Part shown: in pieces, positions 6,085-11,859 of the stretch
Position numbering within the stretch: the stretch's first letter is position 1
Layout: each line of letters opens with the position of its first letter
Assembly: GCA_947177315.1 (NCBI GenBank)
Contig: CAMWTX010000031.1
Span: forward strand, 1-11,859
Direction: 5' to 3'
From: an uncultured Bacteroidales bacterium
GTDB taxonomy: Bacteria; Bacteroidota; Bacteroidia; Bacteroidales; P3
Length of the DNA stretch: 11,859 nucleotides
Notes under the pieces: model-generated
What the model was told of the DNA's origin: nothing
The model's input: only the letters and a program-made list of their open reading frames with translations
The model's database searches: none
Program-made: the position numbers and the translations under genes

Positions 6085-7980
6085 ATGAGCAAACAGAGTA
6101 TCATCGGCTTGGTGCTGATGTTCTTGGTTCTCCTGGGGTTTTCCTATTGGCAGACCAACAAGATGGCCAAAGAACGTCAGCAGCTTGCCGAACAAATGGC
6201 GGATGAAGTTGCGGCATCCACGGATACCGTGGCTTCCGACACCCTGAGCCCGGTTCCGGACACGCAAGCCCAAACGGCATCCCCCGAAAAGAAACAGGAA
6301 AACCAAATCGACAAAGCCAATCCCTTTTCGGCTTGCCTGCAAGGGGAAGACCGTTATTTCGAGTTGGAAAACGAGGTGTTCCGGGTTCGCTTTCTGAACA
6401 AGGGCGGACGTATCGCCGGCATCACCCTCAAGGATTACCTTACCTACAAGAAAGAAGATCTGGTGCTGTTCGATGAACAGCTTTCCGATTTCTACCTGCA
6501 GTTCTTCGCCAACAACCGCAGCATCCGCACCGACCGCTGTTATTTCGAGTGCCTCATGCCCCAGGCAAGGCAGGTGAGCGGTTCCGACAGCCTCGAAGTA
6601 CGGATGCGGCTTTATCCCGACCGTCAGGATTCGGTCAGGAACAGCTATATCGAATTTGCCTACACTATCTACGGCAACAGCTACAAGATGGGATTCAACC
6701 TGCGTTTTTCGGAAATGCAGGACCTCATTGCCGCCAACACTTCCTTTATCGACCTGGTATGGAACGCGCGTCTGGAACAGCTGGAGAAGTCTTTGCAGAT
6801 GGAAAGCATGAACACGGCGGTCTATTACAAGCCGATCAACGACAAGGTGCGCTATCTGAAAGAAACCCGCGACGATGCCAAATCGCTGACCACGCCGACC
6901 CGATGGATTTCGTTCAAGCAGCAGTTCTTCAGTCTGAGCCTGATTGCGGACAAGGATTTTCCGAGTGCCGAAATCCGCAACTATACGCAAAAGACCGCTC
7001 CGGCAGGTTATCTCAAGGATCTGCAGGCCGTTATCGGACTGCCTTACGACGGGGCGGCGCAACAGGAAATCGGCATGGCCCTCTATGCCGGGCCCAACAA
7101 ATACCGTATCCTGCGCTCTTTCGATTTGGATCTGGAACGCCAGATTCCATTGGGCTGGAGTTTTTTCCTGATGCAGTGGATCAACCGGGGCGCGGTGATT
7201 CCCGTTTTCGACTTTTTGGAAAGCAAAGGCCTGCATTACGGGCTGATTATCCTTATCCTCACGATTCTGTTGAAAATCGTGCTGTTTCCGCTCACTTACA
7301 AATCGTATGCTTCTTCGGCCAAAATGCGTGTGCTCCAGCCGGAAGTGGCGGAAATCAACAAGAAATACCCCAAGCCCGAACAGGCCATGGACAAACAGCG
7401 CGCCACGATGGCGCTGTATAAGAAAGCCGGTGCCAGCCCCATGTCGGGCTGCATTCCCATGCTGCTGCAGTTTCCTATCGTCTTGGCGATGTTCCGTTTC
7501 CTGCCGGCATCCATCGAATTGCGGCAGAAGTCCTTCCTTTGGGCCGATGACCTTTCCGCCTACGACAGCGTGCTGAACCTGCCGTTCAACATTCCTTTCT
7601 ACGGCGACCATATCAGCCTTTTTGCGCTCTTGATGGCCTTGTCGAACCTGCTTTACACCCACATGACGATGAAACAGCAGGCGCAGTCCAACCAGATGCC
7701 CGGCATGAAATTCATGATGTACTTCATGCCTGTCATGTTGCTCTGCTTCCTCAACAGCTACGCCTCGGGGCTCAACTATTACTACTGCCTGTCGATGCTG
7801 ATCACTTTCCTGCAGATGTTCTTTATCCGCCGGATGATAGACGACCAGAAAGTGTTGGCCAGGATTCAGGAAAACAAGAAGAAACCGGTCAAGAAATCCA
7901 AATTCCAGCAGCGTCTGGAAGAAATGGCCAGACGCCAGCAGGAGATAGCCCGGCAACAGGCGCAACAAAAAAGAAGATAA
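6085..7980 (+). CDS. yidC: YidC membrane protein insertase
   Basis: The 631-residue protein has the full Gram-negative YidC layout. An N-terminal membrane anchor (residues ~5-22) is followed by a low-complexity linker (~30-80), a large beta-rich periplasmic domain (~85-350), and the conserved Oxa1/YidC core with membrane segments near 386-402, 455-473, 510-527, 542-558 and 562-583. A very basic, Gln/Arg-rich tail (~597-631, ending QQAQQKRR) probably contacts ribosomes. Core landmarks include FPLTYKSYASSAKMRVLQPE and MSGCIPMLLQFPIVLAMFRFL. The groove residue that is Arg in E. coli appears as Lys397 here (ILLKIVLFPLT); I believe Lys is common in this phylum. It inserts proteins into the inner membrane with SecYEG or alone. 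It begins 18 nt after the dehydrogenase gene and ends 31 nt before the yebC homologue. I would more often expect pyrG upstream of yidC in this phylum, so the dehydrogenase neighbour is notable. Confidence 0.97.
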   Translation: MSKQSIIGLVLMFLVLLGFSYWQTNKMAKERQQLAEQMADEVAASTDTVASDTLSPVPDTQAQTASPEKKQENQIDKANPFSACLQGEDRYFELENEVFRVRFLNKGGRIAGITLKDYLTYKKEDLVLFDEQLSDFYLQFFANNRSIRTDRCYFECLMPQARQVSGSDSLEVRMRLYPDRQDSVRNSYIEFAYTIYGNSYKMGFNLRFSEMQDLIAANTSFIDLVWNARLEQLEKSLQMESMNTAVYYKPINDKVRYLKETRDDAKSLTTPTRWISFKQQFFSLSLIADKDFPSAEIRNYTQKTAPAGYLKDLQAVIGLPYDGAAQQEIGMALYAGPNKYRILRSFDLDLERQIPLGWSFFLMQWINRGAVIPVFDFLESKGLHYGLIILILTILLKIVLFPLTYKSYASSAKMRVLQPEVAEINKKYPKPEQAMDKQRATMALYKKAGASPMSGCIPMLLQFPIVLAMFRFLPASIELRQKSFLWADDLSAYDSVLNLPFNIPFYGDHISLFALLMALSNLLYTHMTMKQQAQSNQMPGMKFMMYFMPVMLLCFLNSYASGLNYYYCLSMLITFLQMFFIRRMIDDQKVLARIQENKKKPVKKSKFQQRLEEMARRQQEIARQQAQQKRR

Positions 7981-8011
7981 TCGTATAACCTTTCATAATA
8001 ACAGCAATACC

Positions 8012-8725
8012 ATGGGAAGAGCATTTGAATACCGGAAAGCGCGCAAGTTCAAGAGATGGGGCAATATGGCGCGTACCTTTACGCGTTTGGGCAAGGAAAT
8101 CACGATTGCCGCCAAGAGCGGAAGCGACCCTGCCACCAACCCGCGCCTTCGTGCCATTATTCAAACGGCCAAATCGGAGAACATGCCCAAAGACAATATC
8201 GAAAGGGCTATCAAGCGTGCCACCGAAAAAGACCAGAAGGACTACAAGGAAATCGTATATGAAGGATATGGCCCGCACGGTATCGGTATCTTGATTGAAA
8301 CCGCCACCGACAACCACCAGCGCACGGTGGCCAATATCCGTTCCTACTTTACCAAAGCCGGCTGCTCCCTGGGCGTTACCGGTTGTCTTACCTTTATGTT
8401 CGAACACAAATGCGTGTTCAACATCAAGCCCAAGGAAGGAGTAGGGATGGACGACCTCGAGCTGGAACTGATCGACTGCGGCATGGAAGAAGTGTTTGTG
8501 GACGACGAAACCGGCAACATCACGATTTACGCGCCTTTCGAAGCCTACGGCGACATTCAGAAATATATCGAAAGCAACGGTTTTGAACTTGTGAGCGCCC
8601 GTTTTGACCGGATTCCCACCGACACCAAGGAACTTTCGGAAGCCGAACAGGAAGACGTGCAGAAACTCATCGACAAGATCGAGGAAGACGACGACGTGCA
8701 GAACGTGTTCACCAACATGAAATAA
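8012..8725 (+). CDS. YebC/PmpR/TACO1-family protein
   Basis: The 237-residue protein spans the whole family length (~235-250). It opens with the Bacteroidota version of the conserved basic N-terminus (GRAFEYRKARKFKRWGNMAR), then the family core ARTFTRLGKEITIAAKSGSDPATNPRLR, the MPKDNIERAIKRAT motif, YEGYGPHGIGILIETATDN, and ends in an acidic helix (EEDDDVQNVFTNMK). Members were long listed as transcription regulators (PmpR binds DNA); mitochondrial TACO1 and more recent bacterial work point to a ribosome-associated role that relieves stalled translation, for example at prolines. Either is possible here and the sequence does not decide. It lies 31 nt after yidC and 15 nt before the sigma-54 activator ATG, within the same plus-strand run. 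Bacteria may carry two paralogues; which one this is cannot be told from the window. Confidence 0.93.
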   Translation: MGRAFEYRKARKFKRWGNMARTFTRLGKEITIAAKSGSDPATNPRLRAIIQTAKSENMPKDNIERAIKRATEKDQKDYKEIVYEGYGPHGIGILIETATDNHQRTVANIRSYFTKAGCSLGVTGCLTFMFEHKCVFNIKPKEGVGMDDLELELIDCGMEEVFVDDETGNITIYAPFEAYGDIQKYIESNGFELVSARFDRIPTDTKELSEAEQEDVQKLIDKIEEDDDVQNVFTNMK

Positions 8726-8740
8726 AGCTCCTTGCCGCTC

Positions 8741-9961
8741 ATGGATATCCAAAGTATCAAACAACGTTTCGGTATTATCGGCAATTCGCCTCTGCTCAAC
8801 CGCGCCATCGATGTGGCGATGCAGGTGGCGAACACCGACTTGAGCGTGCTGGTGCTGGGCGAAAGCGGCGTGGGAAAGGAATTCTTTCCCAAAATCATCC
8901 ATGAACTGAGCGCGCGCAAGCACAACAGTTACGTGGCCATCAACTGCGGGGCGATTCCGGAAGGCACCATCGATTCCGAACTCTTCGGACATGAAAAGGG
9001 GTCTTTTACCGATGCCCGCGAAGCCCGCAAAGGCTATTTTGAGGAAGCCGACAAAGGAACCATCTTCATGGACGAGGTGGCGGAACTGCCGCTGAGTACG
9101 CAGGTTCGCCTGTTGCGCGTGCTGGAAACCGGCGAATTCCTCAAAGTGGGTTCTTCCAAGGCACAGAAAACCAATGTGCGTGTGGTGGCCGCCACCAATG
9201 TGAACGTGGCCGAACAAATCCAGTTGGGCAAGTTCCGCGAAGACCTCTATTACCGGCTCAACGCGATTACGATTCAGGTTCCATCCCTGAAACAGCGCCC
9301 GGAAGACATTGAACTGCTGTTCCGCAAATTTTCCGCCGATATCAGCGAAAAATACCGGATTCCGCCCCTGCAGCTTACCGAAGAGGCGCGGCAGTTGCTC
9401 CTTTCGTATCCTTGGCCGGGCAATGTGCGCGAATTAAAGAACGTGGCCGAGCAGATAACGATTGTGGAAAAAGACCGCACGCTTACCGCCGAGGCTCTCA
9501 AACGGTCGTTGCCGAACATCGAAACCAACCGCCTGCCGGTGCTGTTGGGCAAGAACGCGCCCAACGGAATGTCGGAACGCGAGATTCTTTACAGCGTTCT
9601 GTTCGATATGCAGAAAGACATCCACCAGCTCAAGCAGGCCGTTTCCCATCTGGGCGGAAACCGCACGGAAAGCCTTGAGCCCGAACCTTACACTATCCTG
9701 CCTTCCGAACCGCAGATGCCGCCCATGCAGCAGATGCCGGTCTATCCGGTGTCGGTTCCCCATGCGGAAATCATCAATGAACCGATTGCCGTGCACGAGG
9801 AAGATCTGAGCTTGGAAAAACGCGAGAAGAAAATGATCGAACAGGCCTTGGCCAAATACCACGGAAACCGCCGCAAGGCTTCCGCCGAATTGGGTATCTC
9901 GGAACGCACCATCTATCGCAAGATAAAGGAATATAACATCTTGGTCGAAAATCAAGCATGA
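8741..9961 (+). CDS. Sigma-54-dependent enhancer-binding protein, AAA+ and Fis HTH, no sensor domain
   Basis: This 406-residue activator uses ATP hydrolysis to open sigma-54 RNA polymerase promoters. I chose ATG 8741 (MDIQSIKQRFGIIG); an in-frame TTG at 8732 would add three residues. The AAA+ domain starts almost at once (residue ~11), so there is no receiver, GAF or PAS domain, as in PspF. Motifs: Walker A GESGVGKE (40-47), ELFGHEKGSFTDA (80-92) where the sigma-54-contacting GAFTGA loop belongs, Walker B GTIFMDEV (106-113), arginine-finger region FREDLYYRLN (165-174), and YPWPGNVRELKN. A Met/Pro/Gln-rich linker (~315-360) leads to a Fis-type helix-turn-helix (~377-397, RKASAELGISERTIYRKI). 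Its last bases overlap the lptE start (ATGA), so the two are translationally coupled. Targets are unknown; none of the larger spacers here shows GG-N10-GC. The Asp in GSFTDA is the odd feature. Confidence 0.95.
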   Translation: MDIQSIKQRFGIIGNSPLLNRAIDVAMQVANTDLSVLVLGESGVGKEFFPKIIHELSARKHNSYVAINCGAIPEGTIDSELFGHEKGSFTDAREARKGYFEEADKGTIFMDEVAELPLSTQVRLLRVLETGEFLKVGSSKAQKTNVRVVAATNVNVAEQIQLGKFREDLYYRLNAITIQVPSLKQRPEDIELLFRKFSADISEKYRIPPLQLTEEARQLLLSYPWPGNVRELKNVAEQITIVEKDRTLTAEALKRSLPNIETNRLPVLLGKNAPNGMSEREILYSVLFDMQKDIHQLKQAVSHLGGNRTESLEPEPYTILPSEPQMPPMQQMPVYPVSVPHAEIINEPIAVHEEDLSLEKREKKMIEQALAKYHGNRRKASAELGISERTIYRKIKEYNILVENQA

Positions 9962-10461
9962 AACGCATCGCACTGTTCTTGGGGCTCGGGTTCTTGCTGC
10001 TCTTGACGGGCTGCAAGGTGTATTCGCTTTCGGGCGCGTCCATTCCCCCGGAAGCCAAGACGCTGGGTGTCGGGTATTTCCGCAACCGCGCCCCTTCGGT
10101 GCAGCCCACCTTGAGTTCCGTCTTTACCGACCGGCTCAAGGAATATCTGGTTTCGCAGAGCAACTTGTCGTTGGTGGACGGATTCGCCGACCTGCAGTTT
10201 TCGGGCGAGATTACCGGCTACGCGATTAATCCCGTATCGATTCAGAGCAACGACCAGGCGGCGATGAACCGCCTGACGATTACCGTGCAGGTACGCTACG
10301 TGAACCGTTTCGACGCCAAGACGAATTTTTCCCAAAATTTCTCGCGCTACCGCGATTACGATTCCCGCCTGAGCCTTGCCTCGGTGGAAGCCTCTTTGAT
10401 TGAGGAAATCGTGGACGAACTGGTGGATGATATCTATCAACGTGCTTTTGTAAATTGGTAG
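9958..10461 (+). CDS. lptE: LptE, LPS-assembly lipoprotein
   Basis: The 167-residue protein has a lipoprotein signal peptide: Lys2-Arg3, a hydrophobic stretch (ALFLGLGFLLLL) and lipobox L-T-G-C with Cys19 as the lipidation site. After cleavage it starts CKVYSLSGASIPPEAKTLGVGYF, followed by FRNRAPSVQPTLSSVFTDRLKEYLVSQSNL, the pattern of Bacteroidota LptE (alpha/beta fold, ~165-180 aa). In the outer membrane LptE plugs the LptD barrel and helps place lipopolysaccharide in the outer leaflet. Its ATG overlaps the stop of the sigma-54 activator by 4 nt (ATGA at 9958-9961), a pairing I regard as typical of the phylum. The C-terminus (AFVNW) looks complete, yet the TAG stop (10459-10461) is formed by the first three bases of the palindromic element that follows. 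If the element and one TTGG copy were removed, the frame would run 16 codons further to a TAA at 10641-10643. Confidence 0.9.
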   Translation: MKRIALFLGLGFLLLLTGCKVYSLSGASIPPEAKTLGVGYFRNRAPSVQPTLSSVFTDRLKEYLVSQSNLSLVDGFADLQFSGEITGYAINPVSIQSNDQAAMNRLTITVQVRYVNRFDAKTNFSQNFSRYRDYDSRLSLASVEASLIEEIVDELVDDIYQRAFVNW

Positions 10462-10588
10462 TAAAAATAGCAGAGAGCGGCAATCTGCTGCGTTGTCGGT
10501 CGTTTTTTATTGTTCACGTACAAAAGTACGCTCACAATAAAAAACTCCCTCCGGCCTTGCATCTTACCACTCTCTGCTATTTTTACTA
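10459..10588. repeat. 130-bp nested palindromic element (MITE-like) with TTGG flanking repeats
   Basis: Outer arms TAGTAAAAATAGCAGAGAG (10459-10477) and its exact reverse complement (10570-10588) are 19 bp, extended by GG/CC after one mismatch. Inside lies a second perfect 12-bp inverted repeat, GTTTTTTATTGT (10502-10513) with ACAATAAAAAAC (10534-10545), and at the centre CGTAC-AAAA-GTACG (10517-10530). The segments between are imperfectly complementary (for example the CAATCTGC and CTTGCATC sides), so the whole can fold as one long cruciform or RNA hairpin. TTGG flanks both ends (10455-10458 and 10589-10592), consistent with a 4-bp target duplication. It encodes no protein. It resembles, from memory, dispersed intergenic palindromes of Bacteroidales chromosomes. 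It may end lptE transcription in either direction, although no classic T-run follows the outer stem on the plus strand beyond TTTTTACTATT inside the arm. Confidence 0.75.
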
Positions 10589-10619
10589 TTGGGAATTCTC
10601 GTGTTTTACATTAAATTTG
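10588..10619 (+). promoter_or_regulatory. Bacteroidota-type promoter for the downstream secreted protein
   Basis: A -33 element ATTG (10588-10591) and a perfect -7 element TAAATTTG (10612-10619) are 20 bp apart, matching the TTTG-N19-21-TAnnTTTG consensus. Transcription would start about 10626, giving a ~20-nt leader to the ATG at 10645. The -33 box overlaps the right edge and TTGG flank of the palindromic element. A G-run (10634-10639) lies 5 nt before the ATG and may serve as a ribosome site. Confidence 0.6.
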
Positions 10620-10644
10620 CTTGTTTACATATTGGGGGGATAAA

Positions 10645-11859
10645 ATGAAAAGTGCAACTTTCTTCATAGTATTTTGTTTATGTTTCCTTGTCAGTGCGGT
10701 TCACGGGGAAACCGTTTTTTTGACGGATACCGCCGATGCGGTTCCCACCCGGACCGCCGTTCCCGACAGTACGGCCAACGAACGCAAGCAACAGCGCCAG
10801 GAGAGGAACGAAGACCGCAAGGAAGCGATCAAAAACGAGAGCGAATATCTCAAGACCGAAATACGGAATGCCGCCGATGAACTGAAAGAAACCGTCAAGA
10901 GCGAGTTCAATGAAAAGAAAGAAGCGCTCAAGGAAACCTTCCGGCAGACCAAGGAAAGCCTTACCGAATGGTTCAACGAGAATATCGCCGCCAACACGGT
11001 AGGCGAGTTCGCCGAGATCCAGCGGCAGAATAACCAAAATTTCTGCGAATACCTGCGGGCGGACTGGCAGGCCTATCCGCTGGAGATAAGCGAGCTGGAG
11101 ATGCCGGCGGACGGACTTTTCTTTACCGGCAAAGCCTCCCCGAAAGACACCAAGGATTCCTGTCTGGTTGTACGCGTGGAATCGGTTATCGAACCGCTGG
11201 CGCATATTTCGGCCCCCATGCCCGAAAACTATTTCGACGGAGCCGGAGCGGAAGCCGTTTCGGACTTGGTTTCCAAACAGCAGTTCGCCGCGTTCAAGTT
11301 CTACGGACAGGAAATCAAGATTTACTACGACCCCGTTATCCGCAACATCAACTTGGGCAAAGGGCTTGAAAAAGGCGTGGCCAAAGTGTGGCAGTACCTT
11401 TCGAACCAGGATTTCAACCCGGTGGTTTTCCAACTCTACCAATACAAGGAAGACCTGGCCCTGAACGATTACCAATACTATCTGCTGACCCGGCAGTTCG
11501 CCGACCTGGTGTTCAGCAAGAGCAAGAAAGGGGAGAACCTGATTTTTACCGCCTTCCTGCTCAACCAGACCGGTTACGACGCCCGTATCGCGCAGTTTCA
11601 GGGCGAAGGCGGCAGCCGTCTGGCCCTGTTGCTGCCCTTTTTTGAAGAAGTGGCGGGCAAGCCGTATCTGCGCCTGGGCAACAACCGCTATTACTTGATG
11701 GATATTGAACCGGGCAAGAAACTGGCGCAGAGTTCGGTAAAGGTTTATGACAAGGCGCATGCCAACGCCACGCATCCGTTTTCCATACGTCATGAACCCC
11801 AGCATGCCCGAATCGCGCCGCTGTACGGCAAATACAAAGGATATACGTTCGATGAACGC
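10645..11859 (+). CDS. Exported protein of unknown function with charged N-terminal helix (3' end outside window)
   Basis: The frame is open from ATG 10645 to the window end (405 residues, no stop). The codon pattern matches its neighbours (GCC, GAA, AAG, CTG rich). Residues 1-21 look like a Sec signal peptide: Lys2, hydrophobic core FFIVFCLCFLVSA, probable cleavage after VHG; no lipobox. Residues ~45-113 form a long, highly charged Lys/Glu/Arg helix without Pro, likely coiled coil. A globular region follows. Residues ~276-353 (YQYYLLTRQFADLVF, FTAFLLNQTGYDARI, LALLLPFFEEVAGKPYL, NNRYYLMD) recall Bacteroidota hypothetical proteins with a transglutaminase-like arrangement, in which a helix, a G-x-x-A-R strand and an aromatic-Leu-Met-Asp strand follow one another. 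I see no obvious catalytic Cys in the usual place. That resemblance is weak, so I assign no function. It is placed under its own promoter, 183 nt after lptE; a role at the periplasm or outer membrane is the most that can be said. Confidence 0.85.
   Translation, partial: MKSATFFIVFCLCFLVSAVHGETVFLTDTADAVPTRTAVPDSTANERKQQRQERNEDRKEAIKNESEYLKTEIRNAADELKETVKSEFNEKKEALKETFRQTKESLTEWFNENIAANTVGEFAEIQRQNNQNFCEYLRADWQAYPLEISELEMPADGLFFTGKASPKDTKDSCLVVRVESVIEPLAHISAPMPENYFDGAGAEAVSDLVSKQQFAAFKFYGQEIKIYYDPVIRNINLGKGLEKGVAKVWQYLSNQDFNPVVFQLYQYKEDLALNDYQYYLLTRQFADLVFSKSKKGENLIFTAFLLNQTGYDARIAQFQGEGGSRLALLLPFFEEVAGKPYLRLGNNRYYLMDIEPGKKLAQSSVKVYDKAHANATHPFSIRHEPQHARIAPLYGKYKGYTFDER

Noticed and set aside
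4237..7968. A 1243-codon open frame on the minus strand opposite the dehydrogenase and yidC genes
   Set aside because: Its translation is rich in His, Phe, Gln and Val with no recognisable domain. It results from codon bias in the plus-strand genes, which rarely use codons whose complements are stops. Both plus-strand genes have clear family signatures.
7889..9217. A 442-codon minus-strand frame opposite yidC, yebC and the activator
   Set aside because: Same shadow effect; it spans three well-supported genes and two spacers and has no family resemblance.
10502..10545. Simple intrinsic terminator for lptE
   Set aside because: The inner hairpin has T- and A-runs in its stem, but it is nested in a larger palindrome with matching outer arms and flanking repeats, so a plain terminator does not explain it, though termination may be one of its effects.

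Overview
The window looks like chromosomal DNA from a Bacteroidota bacterium, probably order Bacteroidales. Three things point there. The partial gene at the left edge ends in a type IX secretion (Por secretion) sorting tail. Two gene starts have upstream matches to the Bacteroidota sigma-factor -7 box (TAnnTTTG) and lack strong Shine-Dalgarno sequences. The gene set also fits: an etfB-etfA-long acyl-CoA dehydrogenase cluster, and a sigma-54 activator without a sensor domain followed by lptE. I cannot name a genus. Hand-counted 60-base rows in the core genes run about 48-63% G+C, while most of the first ~770 bases run about 40-45%.

Layout. Positions 1-1146 (+) hold the 3' end of a secreted surface protein. 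Converging on it from the minus strand is a tight two-gene thiamine operon, thiD (2216-1365) then thiS (1363-1160), with a 1-nt gap. A 121-bp divergent spacer (2217-2337) separates thiD from a long plus-strand run: etfB, etfA, acyl-CoA dehydrogenase, yidC, yebC/TACO1-family gene, sigma-54 enhancer-binding protein and lptE. Gaps in this run are 29, 94, 18, 31, 15 and -4 nt, so much of it could be one transcript. The 94-nt etfA-dehydrogenase spacer holds two clean hairpins.

Directly at the lptE stop codon is a 130-bp palindromic element (10459-10588) with 19-bp perfect outer arms, an inner 12-bp inverted repeat and a 4-bp flanking direct repeat (TTGG). It looks like a MITE or a dispersed palindromic intergenic repeat. 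Its right edge abuts a good Bacteroidota promoter driving the last gene (10645 to beyond the window end), an exported protein with a long charged helix that I do not recognise.

How the genes work together. EtfAB and the acyl-CoA dehydrogenase form a flavin-based redox module that moves electrons between acyl-CoA/enoyl-CoA and other carriers. YidC and LptE serve envelope biogenesis (inner-membrane protein insertion, LPS delivery to the outer membrane). The YebC-family protein acts in translation or regulation, and the sigma-54 activator translationally coupled to lptE may control envelope genes. The most notable points are the palindromic element that supplies the lptE stop codon, the GSFTDA variant of the activator's sigma-54-contacting loop, the etfA-dehydrogenase hairpins and the unrecognised secreted protein. 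I did not find a clearly new multi-gene system. No spacer exceeds 183 bp, and I saw no rRNA, tRNA, CRISPR or transposase gene.
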